Origin: a virus
Strand: one strand, 5' to 3'
DNA length: 39,865 bases
Virus record (IMG/VR): IMGVR_UViG_3300028393_000144
Location: 1 to 39,865 of that record
The notes under the pieces are model-generated. The model searched no databases, was not told where the DNA came from, and saw nothing but the letters and a program-made list of their open reading frames with translations. Every line of letters begins with the position of its first letter. Position 1 is the first letter of the stretch. Positions 8,998 to 15,298 of the stretch are shown here, one piece after another. The translations under genes and the position numbers were made by a program.

Positions 8998-10728
8998 TTA
9001 CGCTGCCCCACCGAGGGCTGCTAGTAGTTTTGCCATTTCTGGCCTTGCTCCACCGGGTGCTTGACCCGGAGGAATAGAGGAACCGGCAGCCGGGGCCGCT
9101 CCCGGAATCCCCATGGGGGATTGCGAAGCACCGGGGGCCATCGCAGTCGCTGCCGGTTCTGCTACTGGAGCAAACGCTTTAGCAACGATTGTCTCCAATG
9201 CTTGACCTTTTTGCCGACCTTCGATGATGTCGGCAAGTCTTTTAACAGCTTCTGTTGGATTCCCACCTTGAGTAGCAAGCATTGGTATTGCATTTGCATA
9301 CTGTGCAACGGCTGCACGGAGTGAGTCACGAAGTTCTTCGATGTCGATTCGTTGTTCTTCTTGAGTAACATTGATTGAGAATGGAAGGTTACGGCGTAGG
9401 AAATCACGAGATATGAGCTTGTCTCCACGAAGCTGCAATCCAAAGATTGCTGCACGGTTAGGATCAAGTCCAGCCATAAGTCCATATTGAACATCTACGG
9501 TGTAATCACCATTAATGTCACGAGCAGGAACATACTTAAGTTCATAAGGTGTTCCATCATCTGTACCACGGATTGTCTTCTGAGTAGATCCAAAGACCTT
9601 CTCATCTACAAGGAATGCGATACCGATAAGATTGATAAAGAAGCGAGCAAAGACAGCCTGTGCTGCTTTGATCTGTGAATCAAATCCACCCATAAGGGCT
9701 TGGACTCCACGACCTGTAACAATAGATGCATCGATAGTTCCGGTACGACCTTCTGGATAACGAGATCCAGTACGGAGTTCACGGTCTAGGTTCTGTGTCT
9801 CAGCAAAGACTCCGCTTGGGAGTTCGATTGGAACTCTACGGATCTTCTCTGGAGTATTAGAACGAAGCAAAGCATCAGGGCCAAGGGTAAATTCTTGGAC
9901 ATCTGGTGGGATAGCGATAGGTGCATTGACAGATTTCTTTGCAGCTTCTAGTTGCAATAAAGCAAAACGAGCCTTAGCCATCTGAACAGGTAGCACATCA
10001 TCAAACTGACCACGGGTTTGACCATCAACTGTTGGTCGTTCTGCAACATCTACAAGGACTTTACCTAGAAGATTAGGGGTAGAAGATAGAACTAAGTTAT
10101 CAACCTCTGGAAGAAAGATAGTATCTTGTTCTTTATCGTGGTAGCGAACCATAGATACGCTTGCTTTGTAGCCATACTTAGTCTTAATCTGACCTGCATA
10201 CTCCGGATACTGTGCAGCTAAAGATTCAGAATCAGACATAATGATTTGTGCAAGGGAAACCACAGACCCAAAGCGGTCTGTTTCATAGTACAAACCAAAG
10301 GGATTAAGCATACGAATCCGAGGATTACCACTATCAAGATCTAATTCAATCATTCCAGCAGCAAAGCCATAGGTGTAATACCAGTCAGCAGCTTGATACA
10401 TCTGAAGTTGTAGGTCTGACTTGTTGACATAATGTGTTGCAATACGAGTGCGAGTCTCAGCCTTTTTGCGAGCAGCATCAGAACTCATATTGGAAGAAGA
10501 GCAGTTAATAGCAGGAAGTGGTGCAGTTACCTCGGCAAGGTCACGAGCTGCAATGTCCACCATGTTTGCAATGAGGGGCTTAGGGTATTCATCAGAGAAC
10601 TGTCCGTAGAAGACATCTTGCATTCTGCCCTGACGGACAGCAAGAACATCTGACATACGGCGGTCGCGATCCATGTTGCGTGTTTTAAGGCGTTCAACCT
10701 TAGATGCGACTTCTTGAACTGAAAGCAT
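8998..10728 (-). CDS. Portal protein
   Basis: A 576-aa protein directly after the terminase gene, the normal portal position. The portal is the twelve-fold ring at the capsid vertex through which DNA is packaged and ejected. The N-terminal part (residues about 40-200) has the mixed helical/strand pattern of phage portals, with an aromatic-rich helix (YQAADWYYTYGF) and a QIKAAQAVFARFF helix further on. The C-terminus (about residue 520 on) is a Pro/Gly/Ala-rich tail. AAGGAG precedes the ATG. Identification rests on size, position and fold-like pattern more than on a signature motif. Confidence 0.85.
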   Translation of the reverse strand: MLSVQEVASKVERLKTRNMDRDRRMSDVLAVRQGRMQDVFYGQFSDEYPKPLIANMVDIAARDLAEVTAPLPAINCSSSNMSSDAARKKAETRTRIATHYVNKSDLQLQMYQAADWYYTYGFAAGMIELDLDSGNPRIRMLNPFGLYYETDRFGSVVSLAQIIMSDSESLAAQYPEYAGQIKTKYGYKASVSMVRYHDKEQDTIFLPEVDNLVLSSTPNLLGKVLVDVAERPTVDGQTRGQFDDVLPVQMAKARFALLQLEAAKKSVNAPIAIPPDVQEFTLGPDALLRSNTPEKIRRVPIELPSGVFAETQNLDRELRTGSRYPEGRTGTIDASIVTGRGVQALMGGFDSQIKAAQAVFARFFINLIGIAFLVDEKVFGSTQKTIRGTDDGTPYELKYVPARDINGDYTVDVQYGLMAGLDPNRAAIFGLQLRGDKLISRDFLRRNLPFSINVTQEEQRIDIEELRDSLRAAVAQYANAIPMLATQGGNPTEAVKRLADIIEGRQKGQALETIVAKAFAPVAEPAATAMAPGASQSPMGIPGAAPAAGSSIPPGQAPGGARPEMAKLLAALGGAA

Positions 10729-10736
10729 AGTTCTCC

Positions 10737-12590
10737 TTATGCCAGACGGCGATCAGAGATCCACTCGTCAAGGTTGACGACTTGTCTCTTCTCAGCATCT
10801 GATCGTGTTAGAAATTCATTCTTAACATACTGACCACCGTATTCACCAAACTGGCAAATCTCTCTGGCTCTAATCTCGCAGAACCACATGGCCATAACTA
10901 AGTCTGTTTTATTCTTTGTCTCTGGAGACCAAGTTACTAGTTGGTCAATGAGAAGTCGGATACCTTCATGGCGATCCGATGGAAGATGTATGAGGTTATC
11001 CCTGTGGTGTTTACCGTTAGGTTCCACAGATCCGAACAAGGCAGACATTGCTGCTACGCCGAATCCGACATCCCATTTGTTTCTAGATGTAGTGTGTTCA
11101 CGAAGAAGCACACCACGATTTGCAAGCCAAGCCCGTAGATTCTCATCCTGTGTCAGGTAACCCTGAAAGGCGTTCCGTTCAACCATCCATTCAGATGGTT
11201 TGTATTTTTCGGTTAATGTCGTGATGAGATCACGGATTGCTTGCGGAGACGGCTTAGTTATCGTAGCGGCATCCAAGATGTATCTTTTCTTCCGTCTACG
11301 ATCTACAGCCATTACGACTGCTGCCGTATCACCAACTATTGCAGGATCAAGTCCAGCAATGATGGTGAGACCTTCTATTGTTTCGGGGTGTCCGGGGTTG
11401 CCAGCAACCATTGGCCCGATCATTCTCATGCGATCGATAGAACCTTTAACGCATACTGTGTTGAAGACTGAATCTTCATCCACATCAGCTTGCTGGTAAA
11501 CCATCGACCAAGTTTTAGGATCTAATGCACCACGGCGCATTGAGAGATGGTGTCCATCCCAACGGGGATAGAGTCCACTATCATCGGCCTCATCCTCTCC
11601 ACCCTGCCATGGGCGGTCTGATTTAGGCCATAAGGTTTTCCAGTCCTTTGGATCTTCAGCAAATTCAAGAACTGCTGGCATTGCAAGGTATGTCCAAGGA
11701 GACTTGCCGGTGGGGTAGCGTTCTCCGTTACGGAGTTCTCTATACAAGTCAATGGAATCTACGCGAGTGCCTAAGACTAAAAGTTTGCCCGTAGGCCCAA
11801 GACGGGTAAGGACTTCCTGTTGAATCCAACGGATGTGTTTTTCATACTCGTGGGCATTGCTCATGGTTACACAGTCGTCAAGGATAATCAGGTCAGCTCT
11901 TGCACCGTAAACCTGACCACCAATACCGATAGCCTGAATGGTTGGGTCTTTCTGGTCTGAGTCACGGAGTTCATCTCCGAGATAGACTTGTGTTGCTTGC
12001 CATGTAGCAGACTTAGACTTAAAGCCAGAGCCAGCCGCATAGGCTAACTGCAACTTCTGCCACGATGGGTGAGTCAGTCTTTGTTTGATGGCATAAATAA
12101 ATTCTGTTGCCTTCTGCTGTGATTTGGATACGATCATGATTCGCACATTTGGATCCATACAGATTCGGTACACGGGGTAGTCGATTGAGGTTGTCATCGA
12201 TTTAGCGTGTTCCGGGGGCACATTCACCAGCACATACTGGGTGCGGCCTTGTTCAAATTGCATAGAGGTATGCATCCACTCAGGCTCATTACCTTCAAGA
12301 AGGTTAATGATATTCATCTGGTGTGGGAAAGTCTCAGCTTCTAAATACTCCTTGCGAAAATCGCGAAAGGACATCGTGAGAGATTCATCGGACTGGATAC
12401 GACCCTTTTTGGATCTAGCAGCACGGATCGTGTCAACTTGCTCTTTGAACTCTTTATCGGTGGAGCGGTAGTAATCCCATAGCTTTGCTGAGCGGCCTAC
12501 TTGCCTCATGGCATCTTCAACCGTACAGCCTTCAGTAATCAGGCGAATAACTCTAGCCTTGATCTTAGCTGTCTCTTCTTGCTTACTCAT
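10737..12590 (-). CDS. terL: Terminase large subunit with N-terminal HTH
   Basis: The packaging ATPase/nuclease. The start is set at MSKQEE because GAGGAG sits 5 bases upstream; an upstream in-frame ATG would read through the hairpin at 12601-12615. Residues about 15-50 look like a helix-turn-helix (CTVEDAMRQVGRSAKLWDYY). The ATPase has a Walker-A-like PPEHAKS (residues 125-131) and Walker B LIILDDC (about 234-240). The RNase-H-like nuclease begins at GLDPAIVGDTAAVV (about 435), whose first Asp is the expected metal ligand. Total 617 aa. No separate small terminase gene is evident, so the HTH may supply DNA recognition; that is inference. Confidence 0.93.
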   Translation of the reverse strand: MSKQEETAKIKARVIRLITEGCTVEDAMRQVGRSAKLWDYYRSTDKEFKEQVDTIRAARSKKGRIQSDESLTMSFRDFRKEYLEAETFPHQMNIINLLEGNEPEWMHTSMQFEQGRTQYVLVNVPPEHAKSMTTSIDYPVYRICMDPNVRIMIVSKSQQKATEFIYAIKQRLTHPSWQKLQLAYAAGSGFKSKSATWQATQVYLGDELRDSDQKDPTIQAIGIGGQVYGARADLIILDDCVTMSNAHEYEKHIRWIQQEVLTRLGPTGKLLVLGTRVDSIDLYRELRNGERYPTGKSPWTYLAMPAVLEFAEDPKDWKTLWPKSDRPWQGGEDEADDSGLYPRWDGHHLSMRRGALDPKTWSMVYQQADVDEDSVFNTVCVKGSIDRMRMIGPMVAGNPGHPETIEGLTIIAGLDPAIVGDTAAVVMAVDRRRKKRYILDAATITKPSPQAIRDLITTLTEKYKPSEWMVERNAFQGYLTQDENLRAWLANRGVLLREHTTSRNKWDVGFGVAAMSALFGSVEPNGKHHRDNLIHLPSDRHEGIRLLIDQLVTWSPETKNKTDLVMAMWFCEIRAREICQFGEYGGQYVKNEFLTRSDAEKRQVVNLDEWISDRRLA

Positions 12591-12600
12591 AACTCTCCTC

Positions 12601-12615
12601 GCCAGCTTCGCTGGC
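12601..12615 (-). promoter_or_regulatory. Hairpin abutting the terL ribosome site
   Basis: GCCAGC-TTC-GCTGGC forms a perfect 6-bp stem with a 3-base loop. On the minus-strand transcript it ends immediately before the GAGGAG ribosome-binding site of terL (12595-12600), so it could modulate terminase translation or mark an mRNA 5' end. Confidence 0.5.
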
Positions 12616-12720
12616 GTGATCGCCAAAGATTTTTCATTGGGTTTAGCGGTTCTAGAAAAGAACAGACTACTGGGCATTTACTAGGGGTACTTAGTCTGCC
12701 TTCGCTCGCTAGGGCTCGCT

Positions 12721-12739
12721 ACGGCCCCCTAAGGGCCGT
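12721..12739. repeat. Inverted repeat ACGGCCC/GGGCCGT
   Basis: A 7-bp perfect stem (12721-12727 with 12733-12739) with a 5-base loop. It has no T-run, so it is not a classical terminator on the plus strand. Together with the next two inverted repeats it forms a cluster of three within 92 bp in the divergent region. Confidence 0.6.
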
Positions 12740-12769
12740 TATAGTCGTCTAATTACTTTCCAGTAATTA
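12738..12769 (-). promoter_or_regulatory. Candidate minus-strand promoter with overlapping operator-like inverted repeat
   Basis: On the minus strand TATAAC (12743-12738) is a good -10 match, but the -35 position (TTACTG, 17 bases upstream) is weak. The inverted repeat TAATTACT-TTCC-AGTAATTA (12750-12769) has an 8-bp perfect stem and covers the -35/spacer, as an operator would. It would drive terL and the late genes. Confidence 0.35.
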
Positions 12770-12789
12770 TCCTCCTATATACAATAAGC

Positions 12790-12817
12790 CGGGATAAGTA
12801 GTGTTTATCCCGCTTTT
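12790..12817 (+). terminator. Hairpin with short T-run in the divergent region
   Basis: CGGGATAA (12790-12797) pairs with TTATCCCG (12805-12812) around a 7-base loop and is followed by CTTTT. No plus-strand gene lies upstream, so if it terminates it would stop antisense transcription leaving the terL region; otherwise it may be a protein-binding or origin hairpin. Confidence 0.45.
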
Positions 12818-13025
12818 GGTACTGTGAGTTACATCACATAGAAACCAATGTATCTATATCCGTGTATAAGTGCTGGTCAGAGTGCATATCAGAGATCACA
12901 GCTCCTATCAAAAATATCTTTCTGGGTACATATACATGGCCCCCGACCGCATTATTAGCACTCGGGTCATTTCTTTGCAGGGTGTGTCGAGCAGGGGGTC
13001 TGCCTGACTTACCCCTACCCCATAC

Positions 13026-13051
13026 GGGCAGACTTGGGCAGACTTGGCAGG
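13026..13051. repeat. 10-bp tandem repeat GGGCAGACTT
   Basis: GGGCAGACTT occurs twice in a row (13026-13045) and starts a third time as GGCAGG. Related words (GGGGTCTGCC, GGCAGACC) occur at 12996-13005 and 13190-13197. Short direct repeats in a non-coding control region are typical of iterons or terminase/regulator binding sites. Confidence 0.6.
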
Positions 13052-13156
13052 GTCTAGGGGCTGAGGCTTGGAGACTAAGACTCTTTCAATGTTCGCCGTC
13101 TAAGTAATCGCCTAACACTTGGGGCATTACTTGGGGCAGGGCTTGGCACTAATCGA

Positions 13157-13184
13157 GGGGGCAAGGGCAGGGCAAGGGGCAGGG
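13157..13184 (+). other. G-quadruplex-forming tract
   Basis: Five G-runs of three or more are separated by 2-3 bases (GGGGG-CAA-GGG-CA-GGG-CAA-GGGG-CA-GGG), which satisfies the standard intramolecular quadruplex pattern on the plus strand. Further G-runs flank it from 13120 to 13215. Such tracts can affect replication initiation, packaging or transcription. Confidence 0.6.
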
Positions 13185-13337
13185 AATCGGCAGACCTTGA
13201 GGGCTTGGGGTCTTGGGTCTTGGCCTCGGGTCTTGTCCGGAATCTGACTATGTCCGGAATCTCTGGAATCTCTGAAAGCCTTGTAATCCGCTTACTTTCG
13301 AGGCCTCGAGATTAGGCCAACACGATCTCGGGAATGC

Positions 13338-13366
13338 TTGAGATTTACGAGCTGAGGCCTCATACT
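13338..13366 (+). promoter_or_regulatory. Candidate promoter for the plus-strand early block
   Basis: TTGAGA (13338-13343) and CATACT (13361-13366) are separated by 17 bases. Both are imperfect sigma-70 matches (4 of 6 each). Transcription from it would begin near 13373, at the base of the hairpin at 13374-13392. Confidence 0.3.
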
Positions 13367-13373
13367 TGAGGTG

Positions 13374-13392
13374 TAAGGGAATCTCTCCCTTA
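13374..13392 (+). promoter_or_regulatory. Leader hairpin of early unit 1
   Basis: TAAGGGA (13374-13380) pairs with TCCCTTA (13386-13392) around a 5-base loop, 8 bases ahead of the leader motif at 13400. Hairpins also precede the other two copies of that motif. With no gene upstream on this strand, a 5' mRNA element is more likely than a terminator. Confidence 0.45.
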
Positions 13393-13399
13393 TTCATTA

Positions 13400-13408
13400 C
13401 CTACAGAA
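13400..13408 (+). promoter_or_regulatory. Early leader motif, copy 1 (CCTACAGAA)
   Basis: The motif CCTACAGAATG lies 12 bases before the ATG of the 160-aa gene. It recurs at 14119 and 15281 with the same gene-proximal placement. This copy lacks the CCAACCAA extension seen in the other two. GAGG (13411-13414) may provide the ribosome site. Confidence 0.6.
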
Positions 13409-13420
13409 TGAGGCTCTACT

Positions 13421-13903
13421 ATGAACGACATCAAGACCGATTTACCTACTCACCTCGAGGCTAAGAATGCACTCGATTCTCTTCTCGATTCATTCCAAGA
13501 TTCGAGAATGCTTGAAGAGGTAGCAATCAAGACCGCCACTCTTGGAATCGCTGAGAGTGTGCAGATTCGCGACTATGCACTCGGGGCGATTGGAATCGCT
13601 TTAGATTCTGAAGATTCTCTCGACTTCATAAATGCGATTCAATTACTCGGGCAAGATTCGGCAGCACTCGAGGCGATTCGAGGGGCTTATCTTTACGAGT
13701 TAGGCAATAAGACCGAGGCCAATAAGGCACTCGATAAGGCTTTCGAGTTACAGAATGGACACTCACTCGCTCTTCTCTTGCGCCGAGTCTTTAGTGCTGG
13801 CTGGCCTTGCGAGTCTTTCCGTTCAATGCGTAACGAGTTACACCCTCGAGTCGAGGCAGGTCTGAAAGACCTCGAGGAGGTGTTGGTCAATGCGAGCAAC
13901 TAA
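13421..13903 (+). CDS. DUF4192-like helical protein, 160 aa, first early gene
   Basis: Residues about 70-135 (LGQDSAALEAIRGAYLYELG, then ALDKAFELQNGHSLALLL) resemble the C-terminal helical-repeat part of DUF4192 proteins, which are common in actinobacteria and their phages and have no established biochemical role. The upstream half of that family is missing or unrecognisable. The protein is soluble, helical and acidic. Codons here favour CTC, GAG and CGA, unlike the late genes, and TCGA is very frequent. Being first behind the leader motif, it may be an early host-interaction protein; function is not shown. Confidence 0.82.
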   Translation: MNDIKTDLPTHLEAKNALDSLLDSFQDSRMLEEVAIKTATLGIAESVQIRDYALGAIGIALDSEDSLDFINAIQLLGQDSAALEAIRGAYLYELGNKTEANKALDKAFELQNGHSLALLLRRVFSAGWPCESFRSMRNELHPRVEAGLKDLEEVLVNASN

Positions 13904-14030
13904 TCCCGTAATTACTCTCCTCGATTCCGAGACTCGAGAGGTGCTTGTATTCGCACCTCTTAGCAAGACCCGACTCAATGCCCTAGTAAAGGCATACTCT
14001 CGGGCAGGTATCGAGGCCGTAATCGCTTAG
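13890..14030 (+). CDS. Small early protein, 46 aa
   Basis: Starts inside the end of the DUF4192-like gene (14-base overlap), with GAGGAGG at 13874-13880 ending nine bases before the ATG. The product (MRATNPVITLLDSETREVLV...) has a strand-strand-helix look and ends AGIEAVIA. No family recognised. Codon use and TCGA density match its neighbours. Confidence 0.7.
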   Translation: MRATNPVITLLDSETREVLVFAPLSKTRLNALVKAYSRAGIEAVIA

Positions 14031-14042
14031 GCCGTAAAGTGG

Positions 14043-14074
14043 GGGCAAGGCCTTAGGTCTTGCCCTTGCTTTAT
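14043..14074 (+). terminator. Terminator of early unit 1
   Basis: GGGCAAG (14043-14049) pairs with CTTGCCC (14059-14065) around a 9-base loop and is followed by TTGCTTTAT. It comes 13 bases after the stop of the 46-aa gene and before the next copy of the leader motif, as expected for a unit boundary. Confidence 0.6.
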
Positions 14075-14109
14075 GTCTAAGAGATTCCCACCGGAATCCT
14101 CGAGGCATA

Positions 14110-14130
14110 ACCAACCAACCTACAGAATGG
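14110..14130 (+). promoter_or_regulatory. Early leader motif, copy 2 (ACCAACCAACCTACAGAATGG)
   Basis: Core CCTACAGAA at 14119-14127, extended upstream by CCAACCAA. It ends 10 bases before the ATG of the 118-aa gene. A GATTCC/GGAATC inverted repeat (14083-14098) lies just upstream. The extended motif is shared with copy 3 (15272-15289). Confidence 0.65.
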
Positions 14131-14137
14131 ATACAAG

Positions 14138-14494
14138 ATGAAAGATGAGAAGAAAGCGCAAGAGTTTAGACCTTGCGACACAAGCGAGACCCTCGCTCAA
14201 CTCGGGAGAAATAATCTCTTGGCGATTAGTGGGGGAAGAGTAATCAAGCGCGAGAGTGGCGTTACCTTGCCCGTATCTAATGGGTATTCCGTAACGATTG
14301 ACCTCGCTTGGAATGATACTTATACAGTAAGAAGAATCTTTACTCGTAGCGGTAAAGAAACTATAAAAGAGCTGGTAAATGTTTACGCCGAGGACTTGCC
14401 CGAGGTTGCTTATTTTGCCTCTTGCTTTAGGTCTCACCCTGATTGGGGTAACAAGACTTGGCAAGATACTGTGAACGGGAAGGAATCCGCCTAA
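14138..14494 (+). CDS. Conserved hypothetical early protein, 118 aa
   Basis: It resembles a widespread conserved hypothetical protein of actinobacterial phages and mobile elements, with a NLLAISGG motif near residue 28 and an LAWNDTYTVRRIFTR strand pattern near residue 58, ending in a helical region ahead of EVAYFASCFRSHPDW. The function of that family is not known to me. It is a small alpha/beta protein without a signal peptide or membrane segment. It is the first gene of early unit 2 and overlaps the next gene by one base (TAATG). Confidence 0.82.
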   Translation: MKDEKKAQEFRPCDTSETLAQLGRNNLLAISGGRVIKRESGVTLPVSNGYSVTIDLAWNDTYTVRRIFTRSGKETIKELVNVYAEDLPEVAYFASCFRSHPDWGNKTWQDTVNGKESA

Positions 14495-14655
14495 TGAAAC
14501 TAACTAAACGAGGCGAGATAGTTCTCACGATCTCTTTACTAATCAACGGGGCGATTCTTATCGGTCTGCTTATGTGGGGTCTCGACCACCTGAATTGGGT
14601 CGGAGACCACTACTGCTTCAAGTCCTCTCTCGAGTGTTATTTTGGGGGTGAGTGA
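14494..14655 (+). CDS. Small membrane protein, 53 aa
   Basis: The start (MKLTKRGEIVL) is chosen at the TAATG overlap with the preceding stop; an upstream in-frame ATG would lie inside the previous gene. It has a basic N-terminus, one transmembrane segment at residues about 9-28 (VLTISLLINGAILIGLLMW), then a short polar tail with two Cys. It is probably inserted in the host membrane early in infection; function unknown. Confidence 0.72.
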   Translation: MKLTKRGEIVLTISLLINGAILIGLLMWGLDHLNWVGDHYCFKSSLECYFGGE

Positions 14656-14659
14656 TTAG

Positions 14660-14851
14660 ATGCCAATCTATACAATGGAGGTGGTAACTCAAGTCCTCAC
14701 TATCACCGCCGATAATGCAGAACAAGCCGAGGAGAAATACGCGGCTCACTTTGATTACAGCGAACCTTGCCCTTGCGGTGAAGGCGGTTGCGATTGCGTT
14801 GAAGATAGCGAAGATTGCTACCACATCACTACAGAAGAAGGTGCAGAATGA
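14660..14851 (+). CDS. Small acidic Cys-rich protein, 63 aa
   Basis: The N-terminal half is a short strand-helix unit (YTMEVVTQVLTITADNAEQAEE), and the C-terminal half holds five Cys in CPCGEGGCDCVEDSEDC, plausible for zinc or Fe-S binding. A related N-terminal pattern appears in the 135-aa protein at 15681. GGTG at 14646-14649 may serve as a weak ribosome site. It overlaps the next gene by four bases (ATGA). No family recognised. Confidence 0.72.
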   Translation: MPIYTMEVVTQVLTITADNAEQAEEKYAAHFDYSEPCPCGEGGCDCVEDSEDCYHITTEEGAE

Positions 14852-14955
14852 GGATTCCAACGAAGGCGAAGTGTCCGGAATGTTCTCGGGTCTTCGACCT
14901 GCTAGATGATAACGATTGCCAAGAGTGGGCTTATGGCCACGATTGCGAGGCATAA
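14848..14955 (+). CDS. Zinc-ribbon-like micro-protein, 35 aa
   Basis: A very short gene overlapping its neighbour by ATGA. It has CPEC near the N-terminus and two further Cys plus a His (DC...GHDC), a plausible four-ligand zinc site. Similar micro-proteins are common in actinophage early regions. It is small enough that coding status rests on overlap, composition and motif. Confidence 0.6.
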   Translation: MRIPTKAKCPECSRVFDLLDDNDCQEWAYGHDCEA

Positions 14956-14958
14956 GCG

Positions 14959-15054
14959 GTGCTAACTATTCACGCTGGAGATTGCTCGACCGATTGCCCG
15001 ACTTGCGTGGCGAATTGTGATTGCCCTAAGTGCAAGAAAGGGGGTGAGGAATGA
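14959..15054 (+). CDS. Cys-rich micro-protein, 31 aa, GTG start
   Basis: It begins with GTG three bases after the previous stop and overlaps the next ATG by four bases (ATGA). Its 31 residues include six Cys (CSTDCPTC, then CDCPKC), a metal-binding pattern. No ATG alternative exists in frame. The tight chaining with both neighbours supports it as a gene. Confidence 0.5.
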   Translation: MLTIHAGDCSTDCPTCVANCDCPKCKKGGEE

Positions 15055-15218
15055 GCGTTCATAAAACTTGGGTCGTGATTTATTCAAGCGACCCTCTCGC
15101 AACACACGACTTGGCAACAAGACTCGAAGGGCTTGAGTGGTGGATTACCGATAGGGATAACAGCGAAGAAAGCAAGACAGCGACTCGAATGATTGACCTA
15201 ACGCAACTAAAAGATTAG
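15051..15218 (+). CDS. Small early protein, 55 aa
   Basis: Begins at ATGA with GGGGGTGAGGA just ahead, a good ribosome site inside the preceding gene. The product (MSVHKTWVVIYSSDP...) has an N-terminal hydrophobic strand, an aromatic patch (LEWWITD) and a polar C-terminus. Last gene of early unit 2, followed 10 bases on by a hairpin. No family recognised. Confidence 0.65.
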   Translation: MSVHKTWVVIYSSDPLATHDLATRLEGLEWWITDRDNSEESKTATRMIDLTQLKD

Positions 15219-15228
15219 TAGCCGATAG

Positions 15229-15254
15229 GGCAGGGGGTTATCTCCCTGCCTCTT
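15229..15254 (+). terminator. Terminator of early unit 2
   Basis: GGCAGGG (15229-15235) pairs with CCCTGCC (15244-15250) around an 8-base loop, followed by TCTT. It lies between the stop of the 55-aa gene and the third leader motif, the same arrangement as at 14043-14065. The T-run is weak. Confidence 0.55.
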
Positions 15255-15271
15255 CGGGTGTTCATCTGAAT

Positions 15272-15289
15272 ACCAACCAACCTACAGAA
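15272..15289 (+). promoter_or_regulatory. Early leader motif, copy 3 (ACCAACCAACCTACAGAA)
   Basis: Identical to copy 2 over 18 bases. The core ends 9 bases before ATG 15299, close to the spacing in copies 1 (12) and 2 (10). This placement helps choose 15299 over the nearer ATG at 15293. AGAAAG (15286-15291) may be the ribosome site. Confidence 0.65.
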
Positions 15290-15298
15290 AGAATGATA

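Larger units (their letters stand above)
12591..13420. other. Non-coding divergent control region (candidate origin/packaging/early control)
   Basis: This 830-bp stretch between the minus-strand late genes and the plus-strand early genes has no convincing gene in any frame. It contains four hairpins (12601-12615, 12721-12739, 12750-12769, 12790-12812), a 10-bp tandem repeat (13026-13051), G-rich tracts with a quadruplex pattern (13120-13220), and repeated TCCGGAATCT/GGAATCTC words at 13236-13280. It is the largest gene-free segment of the genome. Origin, packaging site and divergent promoters are the obvious candidates, unproven from sequence alone. Confidence 0.7.

Noticed and set aside
12591-12677. 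N-terminal extension of TerL to an upstream ATG at 12677
   Set aside because: GAGGAG sits just before ATG 12590, and the extension would translate the hairpin at 12601-12615.
12862-13107. Plus-strand 81-aa frame in the control region
   Set aside because: No ribosome site, unlike neighbouring codon use, and it crosses the tandem repeat; treated as non-coding.
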